18,876 bases of DNA from CALZKI01 sp045124055 (GTDB lineage Bacteria; Bacillota; Clostridia; Lachnospirales; Lachnospiraceae). A program made the position numbers and the translations under genes. The notes under the pieces were generated by a model. The model saw only the letters and a list, made by a program, of their open reading frames with translations. It was not told the origin of the DNA and did no database searches. Shown here one piece after another: positions 1-8,285 of the stretch. Position 1 is the first letter of the stretch, and each line of letters starts with the position of its first letter. Where the stretch lies: assembly GCA_045124055.1 (NCBI GenBank), contig JBGVKZ010000047.1:1-18876 (forward strand), given 5' to 3'.

Positions 1-1
1 C

Positions 2-646
2 TCCATACATATCGGCTATCCGGACGCGACTTTGTTCACTATAGAAAAATCGAAATTGGTGCAAACGATAGGGCAGTTTATAAAAATATGTAAGCTGCTT
101 TATCGTTTACACCAACTTCGATTGGTTTCTAATCAATTTACTGTGATAAATGTGAGTAAATTGTTGGATATGGATGATGATGTGCGTAGAGCACAATTTA
201 TGAATTTGAGTATGTGGGCGTGGAATGAAGCGAGTAGAGACAGAACAGAACCAGTATTATTTGGTATTGATGAAGGGTATTTATTTGTCGACCCAGATTA
301 TCCGGAATTAATGAAGTTTTTAAGAAATTTCTCAAAGCGTGACCGTAAATATGAGGCAGGTCTTATGTTCATTACACATTCGATAGTAGATATTTTAGAC
401 CCTGCTGTAAAACGATTTGGACAAGCTTTAATTGATAATGCTTGTTACAAATTCATTATGGGTTGTGATGGCAAGAACCTAGAAGAAACATCAAAATTAT
501 TTAATTTTACAGAAGCAGAAAGAAATTTATTGTTGGCCAGAAATAGAGGTGCTGGAATTTTGTTTGCAGGTGGAGTGAGAATGGAAATGCAAGTAGAGAT
601 TCATCCACTTCTGTTAGAAATGATGGGTACAGCAGGAGGTAGATAG
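2..646 (+). CDS. VirB4/TraE-type conjugation ATPase, C-terminal part (5' end outside window)
   Basis: The frame is open from the first bases of the window, so the gene starts upstream and only about 214 C-terminal residues are seen. VirB4 ATPases power assembly and substrate passage of type IV secretion channels at the inner face of the membrane. Visible here are a hydrophobic strand ending in Asp-Glu (VLFGIDEGY, near base 260), as in the Walker B box of this family, and a later FITHS strand resembling the sensor region before the C-terminal helices. Walker A would lie upstream. One base separates its stop from the next gene, so the two are almost certainly co-transcribed. A TraG/TraD-type coupling ATPase is the alternative, but the closing region fits VirB4 better. 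Confidence 0.8.
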   Translation, partial: SIHIGYPDATLFTIEKSKLVQTIGQFIKICKLLYRLHQLRLVSNQFTVINVSKLLDMDDDVRRAQFMNLSMWAWNEASRDRTEPVLFGIDEGYLFVDPDYPELMKFLRNFSKRDRKYEAGLMFITHSIVDILDPAVKRFGQALIDNACYKFIMGCDGKNLEETSKLFNFTEAERNLLLARNRGAGILFAGGVRMEMQVEIHPLLLEMMGTAGGR

Positions 647-647
647 T

Positions 648-2120
648 ATGGCAGCACCGGCAGTGGCAGCTGTAGCTGCAAAAGTAGCAAAGAATATAGC
701 AGCAGAAGCAGCAAAAGACCCAGGAAAATTTGGGAGAGCAATACTTATGATAGTCGTAGGCTGTGTTTCCTTTGTGGTAGTCATTACCACATTGTTATCA
801 GGTATGGTTTCCTCTTTTTTTGGAGAATTGCTGAATATGGATGCTGCCAAATTGTATCAAGCTACTCTGACTGCACAATCTTGTATATCTACACATATGA
901 CCAATTTAATGACAGAGGCATTGACTTCCAAGGAAAATATCATTGAGGAGAAGAAAGTCACCACTACATATAAGGTATATGCTGAAACTTTTTATTCCGA
1001 AGTTGCCGTACAGAACAAAGCCAATCAATTAAAAGAAGAATATAGTCAGACACCTGACCTAGTGGAATGTGTGGTTCGTACAGATACGACAATCATGTAT
1101 CAATATACCATAAATGGAAAAACACCAGATGGTAGAGAATTTAGAGAAGACCTGGAATTTGCTTCAGAAGATGAAGTAGAAGAATACATTTCTTATAAAC
1201 TTCAGTTTGGATATAAAGACCTTACGAGAACTAAAGCAAAAAGCATATATTATGCCAATTTCGACATTGATGTAACAATCTGTGAAATTGATTTTCAGGA
1301 AGATTGGAGAAATGTACCGACTTCTTATGTACTTGCCTATCAAAGTACGCAGTCTTTTGATAATGAAACCCTTTGTATGCCTCTAATGGATGCAGTGGAG
1401 ATAGCAGAGTTTTTATGGACAGCCTCGCCCCTTATGACAATTGATTTGTCTGAAGATGCAGAAAAAACAGTATCGTTTTTTAACGAAACAAAATCTCCGG
1501 AAGAACTGGCATCTATTTATTGGCCAGAAGATGAGGTGAAAAGAGATTTTTTTCTGGATAGCCAAAAAGCTTATGCAGATATGTTGGGTGAAAGAGGATA
1601 TGTCTATATTGATTATGATTATAGCGATATTGAATTACTGATACATGATTATTACCAAAATCATTATAAGAATGTTGCTTATGGCAATGGTACAATTGCA
1701 TCTTCTGGATGTGGACCTACGTGTATGGCGATGTTAGCGACCTATTATACAGGGTATGTCACCACACCAAGTGAAGTTGTGGACTGGTGTAAAAATGATT
1801 ATTACGTAAGTGGTTCCGGTACGTCTTGGAGTTTTTTTCCAGCTGCAGCCGAAAACTACGGATTTACATGTAATAATTTAGGGACAGATTATCAGCAAGT
1901 ACTAGATGCCATTGCTAATGGTTGTCCTGTGGTAGCCTCTATGGGTCCCGGTACTTTTACTTCAAGTGGCCACTTTATTTTAATAGTTGGAATGACATCT
2001 TCAGGAGATTTAATCATTAATGACCCAAATATAAATAATGTAGAGCGATACGGTACAGATAAGTTTGATGATAGCATAGTTCTAGGCGAAGCTAAAAATT
2101 TTTGGTCATTTAGTAAATAG
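648..2120 (+). CDS. Membrane-anchored C39-like cysteine peptidase of the conjugation module
   Basis: 490 aa. An Ala/Lys-rich start is followed by one strong membrane helix (about residues 30-60), then a long extracytoplasmic stretch of about 280 residues without a recognised domain, and a C-terminal papain-like domain (about 330-490). This last part has SSGCGPTCMAML with the probable catalytic Cys355, GHFILIVG with His442, and INDPN with Asp459, the Cys/His/Asp order of the Peptidase_C39_2 group. Gram-positive conjugation systems usually encode a membrane-bound wall hydrolase of lysozyme plus NlpC/P60 type (VirB1 role) in this position. I infer that this protein fills that role by opening peptidoglycan or processing a surface protein. 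The fold is clear from the motifs; the substrate is unknown. Confidence 0.75.
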   Translation: MAAPAVAAVAAKVAKNIAAEAAKDPGKFGRAILMIVVGCVSFVVVITTLLSGMVSSFFGELLNMDAAKLYQATLTAQSCISTHMTNLMTEALTSKENIIEEKKVTTTYKVYAETFYSEVAVQNKANQLKEEYSQTPDLVECVVRTDTTIMYQYTINGKTPDGREFREDLEFASEDEVEEYISYKLQFGYKDLTRTKAKSIYYANFDIDVTICEIDFQEDWRNVPTSYVLAYQSTQSFDNETLCMPLMDAVEIAEFLWTASPLMTIDLSEDAEKTVSFFNETKSPEELASIYWPEDEVKRDFFLDSQKAYADMLGERGYVYIDYDYSDIELLIHDYYQNHYKNVAYGNGTIASSGCGPTCMAMLATYYTGYVTTPSEVVDWCKNDYYVSGSGTSWSFFPAAAENYGFTCNNLGTDYQQVLDAIANGCPVVASMGPGTFTSSGHFILIVGMTSSGDLIINDPNINNVERYGTDKFDDSIVLGEAKNFWSFSK

Positions 2121-2129
2121 GAGAATTTT

Positions 2130-2258
2130 ATGGAAAAGAAAAAAACAAACCAAGTTATTACAATCGTTGTATGTCTCATTATTGCAGTTGTAGCAACGGT
2201 TTTCAGTCATATGAATTTAGGGGAAGGAATGAGTTTTAGTGAGATTTTCGGAGGATAG
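2130..2258 (+). CDS. Small single-helix membrane protein, 42 aa
   Basis: ATG at 2130 is preceded by GGAGAA (2120-2125) and the frame runs 42 codons to a TAG at 2256. The peptide has a basic N-terminus (MEKKKTNQ), one hydrophobic helix (about residues 9-25) and a short soluble tail. It sits tightly between two genes of the conjugation operon, and the ribosome binding site of the next gene lies inside its last codons. I do not recognise the family. By position it could be a small subunit of the mating apparatus. The spacing, start signal and clean membrane profile argue for a real gene. Confidence 0.6.
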   Translation: MEKKKTNQVITIVVCLIIAVVATVFSHMNLGEGMSFSEIFGG

Positions 2259-2615
2259 ATGATGAAAACAAATAAAAGAGATGTTTTATATATCAATCTG
2301 ACATTTGAGGAAGCTGTAGAATTTGAAAAATTACAGCATCATAAATGGGCAAAAGCAAGTACATTGGCAACGCAACTTTTTGCGAAACAATTTCCGGAAT
2401 TTTGGGAAAAGAATCAATTTGGGATTTTTGTACCTTTTCATGCAGAGACTTTTCATCAGAAGTACGTAAGAAAAATTCAGTTTTTAATTGATGAAGATAC
2501 GGCTTTGAAAGTTGAGAAGTTAAGAGCAATGGGACTAAATAAATGCATGGTTGCGAGAATGGTAATTATGCCCATTTTACAAGAGGAATTGCAAAAAATT
2601 CCTAAAGATAATTAA
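2259..2615 (+). CDS. Small ICE protein of unknown function, 118 aa
   Basis: Two ATG codons at 2259 and 2262 follow GGAGGA (2250-2255), and either may be used. The protein is soluble, without signal peptide or membrane helix. The last third (about residues 70-112) has a short strand followed by two helices (IQFLIDEDTALKVEKLR, then GLNKCMVARMVIMPILQEEL), which loosely recalls ribbon-helix-helix DNA-binding proteins. This is a shape impression, not a family match. It lies 13 bases before the ATPase-like gene and is part of the same operon. Confidence 0.65.
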   Translation: MMKTNKRDVLYINLTFEEAVEFEKLQHHKWAKASTLATQLFAKQFPEFWEKNQFGIFVPFHAETFHQKYVRKIQFLIDEDTALKVEKLRAMGLNKCMVARMVIMPILQEELQKIPKDN

Positions 2616-2628
2616 GGAAGGAATCACA

Positions 2629-3723
2629 ATGGTTACATATTATATTACTTCAACTATTTATAATCAAATTATCACACAAACTATCCAGGAAGCAGGATAC
2701 ATCGTAGATGGTGGGGAATGTAGTGCTGATATTTATTTTTTAGATTTTGTTAAAAAGAATTTTGCACGTCTTTCATCTATAGATGAATTGATTATAGATT
2801 TAACTGCTTTAAAGGACTTGGATGAAGAAGTCCTGGAAGCATTGGAAATATTAAAAGTTCATTACGATACTTTGAGAATTGTTGTTCTTGCCACAAATCG
2901 TGTTGCCGGCGATGAGTTACTTAAAAAATGCTGTCAAATGTCTATATATGACTTAATTGTCACAGATGATTATTTAGCAATAAGGAATGAACTTATCTAT
3001 TGTTTGAAAGAAGGTAAAAAATATAAAGATGCAATGAAATACAAAGAAAAGCCCGTTGGAACATCACCTGCAATTGTTAAAACAGAAGTAAAACAGGTTG
3101 TGAGTAAGGTGTTAGTAGGAATTGCATCTGCAGGAGTAAGACAGGGGTGTACGCATAACACGATTGTTTTGGCCAATTACCTACGCAAGCAAGGATACAT
3201 GGTTGCCTTAGCTGAGATGAATTCTTCTGGAGCTTTCCAAAAAATCCAGACAGATTATGACTTACAAATGTATGATAATCGTTATTTTTCGATGGCTGGC
3301 ATTGACTATTATCCGGCCACAACAGATGAAAGTTTGGGAAATATATTGGCGAAATCATATAACTTTATTTTATGTGATTGTGGTGTTTTTGAGGAAGCAG
3401 ATTTAGTGACTTTTGGCAAATGCGATGTACGTATCATTATTGCCGGCACAAAACCCTGGGAGATAGTTTCTATGAATTCTGTTTTTGAGAAATGTGATGA
3501 AACGGCTCTAAAGGGCTATCACTTTTGTTTTAATTTTGTTCCAAAACCACAGCAAAATGATGTGAAGTCTGGAATGGGGGTTTTAAAAAATATATGGTTT
3601 TTAAATTATACAGAAGATCCATTTAGTAGTTATGATTTTCCCGGTGCAGATATAATTTTTCAAAATTACTTCCCAGTTTTGATACAGCCAGAAAAAAAGA
3701 AAGGACTATTCAAAAAAAGATGA
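2629..3723 (+). CDS. CpaE/TadZ/MinD-like protein with a degenerate P-loop
   Basis: 364 aa. Residues 1 to about 125 alternate strands and helices like a receiver domain (IDELIIDLTAL, LRIVVLATN, YDLIVTDD), followed by a charged linker. From about residue 160 a MinD/ParA-type fold begins: KVLVGIASAGVRQGCTHNT occupies the Walker A position, but the usual GK(S/T) has become GCTHNT, so the ATP-binding lysine is absent. FILCDCG (246-252) sits where Walker B is expected, and IIIAGTKPWE follows as in CpaE-like proteins. An atypical receiver plus MinD-like ATPase is the layout of CpaE/TadZ, which place secretion machines in the cell. I infer a spatial or scaffolding role in conjugation, perhaps without ATP hydrolysis. 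The C-terminus is basic (KKKGLFKKR), as in proteins that touch the membrane. Confidence 0.65.
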   Translation: MVTYYITSTIYNQIITQTIQEAGYIVDGGECSADIYFLDFVKKNFARLSSIDELIIDLTALKDLDEEVLEALEILKVHYDTLRIVVLATNRVAGDELLKKCCQMSIYDLIVTDDYLAIRNELIYCLKEGKKYKDAMKYKEKPVGTSPAIVKTEVKQVVSKVLVGIASAGVRQGCTHNTIVLANYLRKQGYMVALAEMNSSGAFQKIQTDYDLQMYDNRYFSMAGIDYYPATTDESLGNILAKSYNFILCDCGVFEEADLVTFGKCDVRIIIAGTKPWEIVSMNSVFEKCDETALKGYHFCFNFVPKPQQNDVKSGMGVLKNIWFLNYTEDPFSSYDFPGADIIFQNYFPVLIQPEKKKGLFKKR

Positions 3724-3995
3724 GATTATATGAGCAATATCGACAAGAGCAACAAGAACAGATAGAAAAGAAAAATATCGGCACTTCACTGGGAGTTTCA
3801 GAAGACAAAGTTGTAGTGAAAAAAATTTCTACTTTATCAAAAGTACTAGAAATTCTAGAAGAGATTTTGATTAAAGTTTTGAAGGCTTTATTTTATGTCT
3901 TGCTTATGGGTTTAGCATCTATAGGCACCACAACACTGATTAACGGACAACTAAGAGATATTTTTATTGAGTTACTTCAAACTACATTTTTATAA
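3720..3995 (+). CDS. Small membrane protein of the conjugation operon, 91 aa
   Basis: The start ATG overlaps the preceding stop (ATGA at 3720-3723), indicating translational coupling with the CpaE-like gene. The first 35 residues are rich in Gln, Glu, Lys and Arg and probably helical. One hydrophobic segment follows (about residues 52-75, VLKALFYVLLMGLASIGTTTLI), then a short amphipathic tail. The expected topology is a cytoplasmic N-terminus with a single membrane pass. I do not recognise the family. Tight coupling suggests it may act with the CpaE-like protein at the membrane. Confidence 0.65.
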   Translation: MRLYEQYRQEQQEQIEKKNIGTSLGVSEDKVVVKKISTLSKVLEILEEILIKVLKALFYVLLMGLASIGTTTLINGQLRDIFIELLQTTFL

Positions 3996-4013
3996 GTGAG
4001 AGTGAGGTTTTAA

Positions 4014-5819
4014 ATGAAAAAGAAGTTCTTTATTCAAACGTTACTGATCTTTATAGGGGTTTTCGTAATATTCTCAAGTAAAGCTTATGCTACAACAAGT
4101 CAGACCAGTATTAGTGTATATCACGTACATATAGGCGATTCTACCAATGGTGGTGGTTGCTATGGTGTCTCACAGACAGGTACAAGGCAATGTACGGATA
4201 AGATATGGGGAGTAAGTGATGGAGGATTTGATTATGATTGTTCCACTTGTGGTCCGACGTATGGAATGACCACAACGTACTACCAGTCTTGTGGGTCCAT
4301 TACCGATTGGAATAGTCAATATGTCGGTACACATAAATGGTGTAATTCTTGTGGTAAAACAATTGAAAAAATTGGAGTAACATCAAATGGTACAGCGACA
4401 CATTCGGTGAATTATACCTATTATATTACAGGTTGCGGTATGGATACGACCACGGTAGTAGGACAGTTGCAATTAGTGGTCAATAAGACTGAAACAGAAT
4501 ACTCCTTGAATGTAGTGACATCAGGCATTCAAAACGTAGCATATGTATGGCAAAATGGGGCAACAACCTCGTCTATAGTGGTAACGGAAAATGGTGTATA
4601 TAACTGTAATGTTTCTTATGTTGTAGAGGGTAGAAGTTTAAGTGGTGTTTTGACGTATGAGATAACTGATTATGACGTATTACCTCCGAGTGTAAGCTTA
4701 CAGTATGACGATAGCACGTGGAGTGCATCGAAGACCATAACGGTAAGCGCCACAGATACAGGAGCCGGATTACATCAGGATGCGTACCGCTATCATAACG
4801 GAGTGGAATGGAGTGAATGGAGTGCAAGTGCTTGCTACGAAGTAGGAAGCAATGGTACGTATCTCATCGAAGTGAGAGATGCCCTAGGGAACACAGCACA
4901 ACAGAGCGTAGAGATTACGCATATAGATACAGCAGCCCCTAATGTGAGTGTACAGTATGACGATAGTACATGGAGCAGGTCGAAGATAGTTAGCTTAATA
5001 GCACAAGATGACAGTGGTATTTATGCATATGAATATTCCTATGATGGAGAAAACTGGTTTTCAGGAAAGGATACTTTGCAAGTTACAAATAATTGTAAAG
5101 TATTCTTTCGAGTGACCGATGGAGCAGGGAATAGGACTTCTAGTGCTTTATGGATAGATCACATAGATAATATACCACCTAAGGTAGAAATAGATATCAG
5201 TCAAACGACAGAAGGTGTTTTAATTGTCTGGGCAACGGATGAGGAATCTGGATTATCAGATAAAGCATATGCATATTCGTTAGATGGCATTCAATGGAGT
5301 TCATGGACATATAGTAACACGTATAATACCACGGAAAATATTGCTATTTATGTGAAAGTACGAGATGCTCTGGGAAATATAACCGGAGAAAATGGAGAGT
5401 ACATTTTCTATGTGACAACTCCGATTATTGATGTAATACAAGATGATATAGAAGATGCAAATACTGTTTCTAAAAAGAAAATTGTAACTATAAAAGAAGT
5501 AGCAAAGGTAGCAACTGGAACGACGTCCACAGTAGCTATAATGTTAGGATTTGTTTTTGCATTTGCAGGCATTGGTAATGTGAAGGTATATGGCATTACA
5601 TCAACCGGGAAAAAAACCAAATTATACAATGCTGCATTGTCTCAAAAAAGGACAGTTCGTATTCCAAAACATCGTTTAAAGAAAAATCCAACCAATACAG
5701 TTACCTTACGATTTAATCAAAATACATTAAAAAAATACGAGGGAGAATTGTTGGATATCCAAATTGGCAATCAAACTATATCGAAGCCAATTCAAAAAGA
5801 AATTACAATTTCATATTAA
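4014..5819 (+). CDS. Secreted surface protein with Ig-like repeats and C-terminal anchor
   Basis: 601 aa, start ATG after GAGTGAGG. It has a signal peptide (residues 1-26, ending SKAYA) and a Cys-rich N-terminal region (about 45-145) with paired CSTC and CNSC motifs that could bind metal or form disulfides. Three related modules of about 80-90 residues follow (starting near 221, 310 and 390). The first two share the SVxxQYDDSTW opening, and the set shares S.DG.xW, VRDALGN or VTDGAGN, and HIDxxxP, as in Ig-like or OmpL47-type repeats of surface proteins. A membrane helix (about 503-522) then leaves a basic tail of roughly 80 residues in the cytoplasm. There is no LPxTG motif. The context suggests an adhesin or a structural part of the mating pair system. 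The family assignment is approximate. Confidence 0.7.
   Translation: MKKKFFIQTLLIFIGVFVIFSSKAYATTSQTSISVYHVHIGDSTNGGGCYGVSQTGTRQCTDKIWGVSDGGFDYDCSTCGPTYGMTTTYYQSCGSITDWNSQYVGTHKWCNSCGKTIEKIGVTSNGTATHSVNYTYYITGCGMDTTTVVGQLQLVVNKTETEYSLNVVTSGIQNVAYVWQNGATTSSIVVTENGVYNCNVSYVVEGRSLSGVLTYEITDYDVLPPSVSLQYDDSTWSASKTITVSATDTGAGLHQDAYRYHNGVEWSEWSASACYEVGSNGTYLIEVRDALGNTAQQSVEITHIDTAAPNVSVQYDDSTWSRSKIVSLIAQDDSGIYAYEYSYDGENWFSGKDTLQVTNNCKVFFRVTDGAGNRTSSALWIDHIDNIPPKVEIDISQTTEGVLIVWATDEESGLSDKAYAYSLDGIQWSSWTYSNTYNTTENIAIYVKVRDALGNITGENGEYIFYVTTPIIDVIQDDIEDANTVSKKKIVTIKEVAKVATGTTSTVAIMLGFVFAFAGIGNVKVYGITSTGKKTKLYNAALSQKRTVRIPKHRLKKNPTNTVTLRFNQNTLKKYEGELLDIQIGNQTISKPIQKEITISY
4690..5020 (+). repeat. Tandem coding repeat, period about 252 bases
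   Basis: Within the surface protein gene, ACAGTATGACGATAG occurs at 4700-4714 and again at 4952-4966, each followed by a similar stretch (GTGGAG or ATGGAG, then TCGAAGA). The period is 84 codons. The DNA identity at the start of the first two modules is far higher than their average protein similarity, which points to recent duplication or gene conversion. The third module (from about 5181) is more diverged. Confidence 0.75.
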
Positions 5820-5846
5820 ACATAAATTACGAAGGGAGAATTTTAT

Positions 5847-6662
5847 ATGAAAAAGAAATTTATTAAAGCACTTGTATGCATGACCATAGTGGCTACTATG
5901 ATGGCCGGTTGTGGTAACGAAGAAAAAGCACCTGTAGAGGTGGTATCAAACGAAGTGGAGGACACTGATTCAGAAGAAGTAAAAAACAAAATAGAAGAAT
6001 CAGAGGAGGTAAATTTAGAGAGTAATACAGATGTACAAAATAATTCTACAGTTACTTTAGGTGATGGCACGGTTTTAGATGCAGAAGGTAATGTGATTTC
6101 GGATAATTCCGAATGTGCGAATGATTCATTAATATCAACTACAGTTAGTGATAACTGGAAGGATTATCAGGTTTCTATCAATGGAACCGTGTTGACTTTA
6201 CCATGTACATATAGTGAATTGAACTCAGTCACAGGTGCTGAATTGAAATCGTCCGAAGTCAAAAGTTATATTCAAAGTGGTTATTATACAACAGCTAGTT
6301 TATATAAAGATGATTCATTAGTAATGTATATAGAATTATCTAATAGTACAGAAGAAGACCAGTTGTATACGGATTGCATGGTCACTAAAATCGGTTATTC
6401 TCAGTATACAGATAAAAATCTAGATGCAGATATTGTTTTTTGTGGTAATTTACAGGTTGGCCAAACAATGACTGTAGATGATATTAAGGCTATTTTAGGG
6501 GAACCACAGGATTCTTATGAATATACAGATACGGATTATATTTCCACAACATTACGATATGAAGATGAAAATATTTGGATGTCAAGTTATAACAGTTACA
6601 ACATTACAATAGTAAATGGAGTTATTGACGATATTTCATTGAAACATTTGGCTTATGAGTAA
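5847..6662 (+). CDS. ICE-encoded lipoprotein, 271 aa
   Basis: ATG at 5847 follows AAGGGAGAA. The N-terminus is a lipoprotein signal (MKKKFIKALVCMTIVATMMAGC) with lipidation at Cys22. Next comes a long acidic, low-complexity linker rich in Glu, Asp, Ser and Asn (about residues 25-95). The C-terminal part (about 100-271) is folded. Its end (VGQTMTVDDIKAILGEP, an aromatic strand region, then ITIVNGVIDDISL) resembles the small alpha-beta fold of SmpA/BamE-like and related Firmicutes lipoproteins, but this is only a resemblance. Many conjugative elements carry a lipoprotein that blocks entry of a second copy, which is one possible role; channel assembly is another. It lies between the surface protein and cytoplasmic genes in the same transcription unit. 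Confidence 0.7.
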   Translation: MKKKFIKALVCMTIVATMMAGCGNEEKAPVEVVSNEVEDTDSEEVKNKIEESEEVNLESNTDVQNNSTVTLGDGTVLDAEGNVISDNSECANDSLISTTVSDNWKDYQVSINGTVLTLPCTYSELNSVTGAELKSSEVKSYIQSGYYTTASLYKDDSLVMYIELSNSTEEDQLYTDCMVTKIGYSQYTDKNLDADIVFCGNLQVGQTMTVDDIKAILGEPQDSYEYTDTDYISTTLRYEDENIWMSSYNSYNITIVNGVIDDISLKHLAYE

Positions 6663-6673
6663 AGGGGATAACA

Positions 6674-8269
6674 TTGAATCAAACAGAGCGATTACAAAAA
6701 ATATTTGAATTAGATGCACAGAAAATGGAATTGGAAAATCGATTAGAGAATATCCAAGTAGATATAAAGAAAGCCTTGGATGAACTGATTACTAATGAAC
6801 ATGGAAATATAAGTGAAGATGTTAAGTTAGTTGCGGATGCATTTCATTACACGTTCAAAGAAAAGGAGACAAGTATGGGAGAAGATTTCAAACAAAATTC
6901 TTCTGGAGGGCAAGAACATATGCATTACAGAGGGTATGCATATGCGAAAGGTCAGCAAAAACCACAATTATTACAAGCAAATACAAGCGAAGAGATCATT
7001 TTGCGTTTACAAAACTGGAATAAAGCAAGACCTGATAATATGCAATATACAATTGTTAATATTGGTTCTTTAGATAATTCACAAAATAAATATACAAATT
7101 ATCACAAATATGAAGTATCAACGGGAAAGGATATTACATCCATTTATCTTAATATACCACCACAGGAAAAAGAAGAATTTTTGAAAACCGTGCAGTATTT
7201 AAAAGAAAATGGAGCAAAATATTTGCCACAGCAACGTAGATGGTATATTACTGCTGATATGAATAAGGAGCCATTTGAACAATTTTTGCCTAAAGAAAAT
7301 GAGAATTCCAATGTGTCCGTGGCCCAACCAGAAAACACAAAAGAATACTCCTTATTATTAAGTAAAAATGTTGAGGCAAATGAATGCATGGTGGCCTTTC
7401 ATGATGGAAGAGAACCTATAACATTACATGGAGACAAATTTGGTGTCAATTTTGCACTTATTAAAACTCCAGACGAAATTGCGCAAGTTGTAGAAGACTT
7501 TATTAAACAGCAGATGACAGAGGTGAAAGAAGAAATATTAGATTTGAATAAGATATTACCGGGAAGCAAAATAGAGTGTTATGTCCCTAACTATTTTGAT
7601 GATGGCACGATTATCGGTATGCAAAAATTAGAAGCTACAGTGAATAGCGTTCTGGAAAATGGCACGGTATTATTTGATGTATGTTCTATTAATGAATATG
7701 CATTTGGTGCAAATAAAGATATTTTATTCTCTAAATCGCAGGCTGATGTCATAGATAGAGCTATTCAGAGCCAATTATCACCTGAGATGATTAATATGAT
7801 GACTTGTTCAGTATATTCTCCAGGACAGATGGATGTAATGTTATCAGCTGCTAAAGATGGTTTCATGACTCATGAAATTTCAAGATTTAGAGATTTAGCA
7901 GCACCAGATATGGATATGATGCGAATTGGTCTTCAGAATGGTGTAGAAGCCAAAGCTATTCAAGGAATTTGTGAAAAAGATTTACCTTGGGCAGATAAAA
8001 GAAAATTATTAAATGGAGAAATTAGAAAAGCAGAAGATAAGATTGGGGAAATGTTTAGAAGAGACGGCTATCCAATCAATCGTGAAACGGCACGTAAAGT
8101 AATAAAATTAAATCACTTGACCAAACAAAAAAATACTACCCAAAATGTTTCAGATGCTTTTAAAAACCAAACATATAAAGAAAGTCATCCAGAAAAACAA
8201 AAACTGGTTAATGATATTTCCAAAGAATGTCAGATCCTAGCAATGAAGCAGCCACAAATGTGTATGTAG
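6674..8269 (+). CDS. DUF5710-like multidomain ICE protein, TTG start
   Basis: 531 aa. The start is TTG at 6674, placed seven bases after AAGGGGA (6661-6666 region). No ATG lies near, and the frame gives a sensible coiled-coil start (about residues 1-40), so I accept it. Residues 156-205 (IYLNIPPQEKEEF, then GAKYLPQQRRWYI) match the DUF5710 pattern often found in mobile-element primases and antirestriction-like proteins. About residues 370-450 contain helical units built around SPGQMDVMLSAAKDG and APDMDMMRIGLQNGV, like the repeats in large hypothetical proteins of clostridial ICEs. There is no membrane segment, so the protein is cytoplasmic. The function is not known; an accessory role in DNA processing of the element is a reasonable guess. 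Confidence 0.65.
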   Translation: MNQTERLQKIFELDAQKMELENRLENIQVDIKKALDELITNEHGNISEDVKLVADAFHYTFKEKETSMGEDFKQNSSGGQEHMHYRGYAYAKGQQKPQLLQANTSEEIILRLQNWNKARPDNMQYTIVNIGSLDNSQNKYTNYHKYEVSTGKDITSIYLNIPPQEKEEFLKTVQYLKENGAKYLPQQRRWYITADMNKEPFEQFLPKENENSNVSVAQPENTKEYSLLLSKNVEANECMVAFHDGREPITLHGDKFGVNFALIKTPDEIAQVVEDFIKQQMTEVKEEILDLNKILPGSKIECYVPNYFDDGTIIGMQKLEATVNSVLENGTVLFDVCSINEYAFGANKDILFSKSQADVIDRAIQSQLSPEMINMMTCSVYSPGQMDVMLSAAKDGFMTHEISRFRDLAAPDMDMMRIGLQNGVEAKAIQGICEKDLPWADKRKLLNGEIRKAEDKIGEMFRRDGYPINRETARKVIKLNHLTKQKNTTQNVSDAFKNQTYKESHPEKQKLVNDISKECQILAMKQPQMCM

Positions 8270-8285
8270 GGAAAGAAGGTAGAAA

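Noticed and set aside
614..850. 78-aa minus-strand frame with an Ala-rich hydrophobic stretch
   Set aside because: It mirrors the Ala-rich start of the peptidase gene and has no binding site.
1892..2179. 95-aa minus-strand frame across the peptidase gene end
   Set aside because: It lies opposite the catalytic His/Asp region of the peptidase and has no start signal or recognisable motif.
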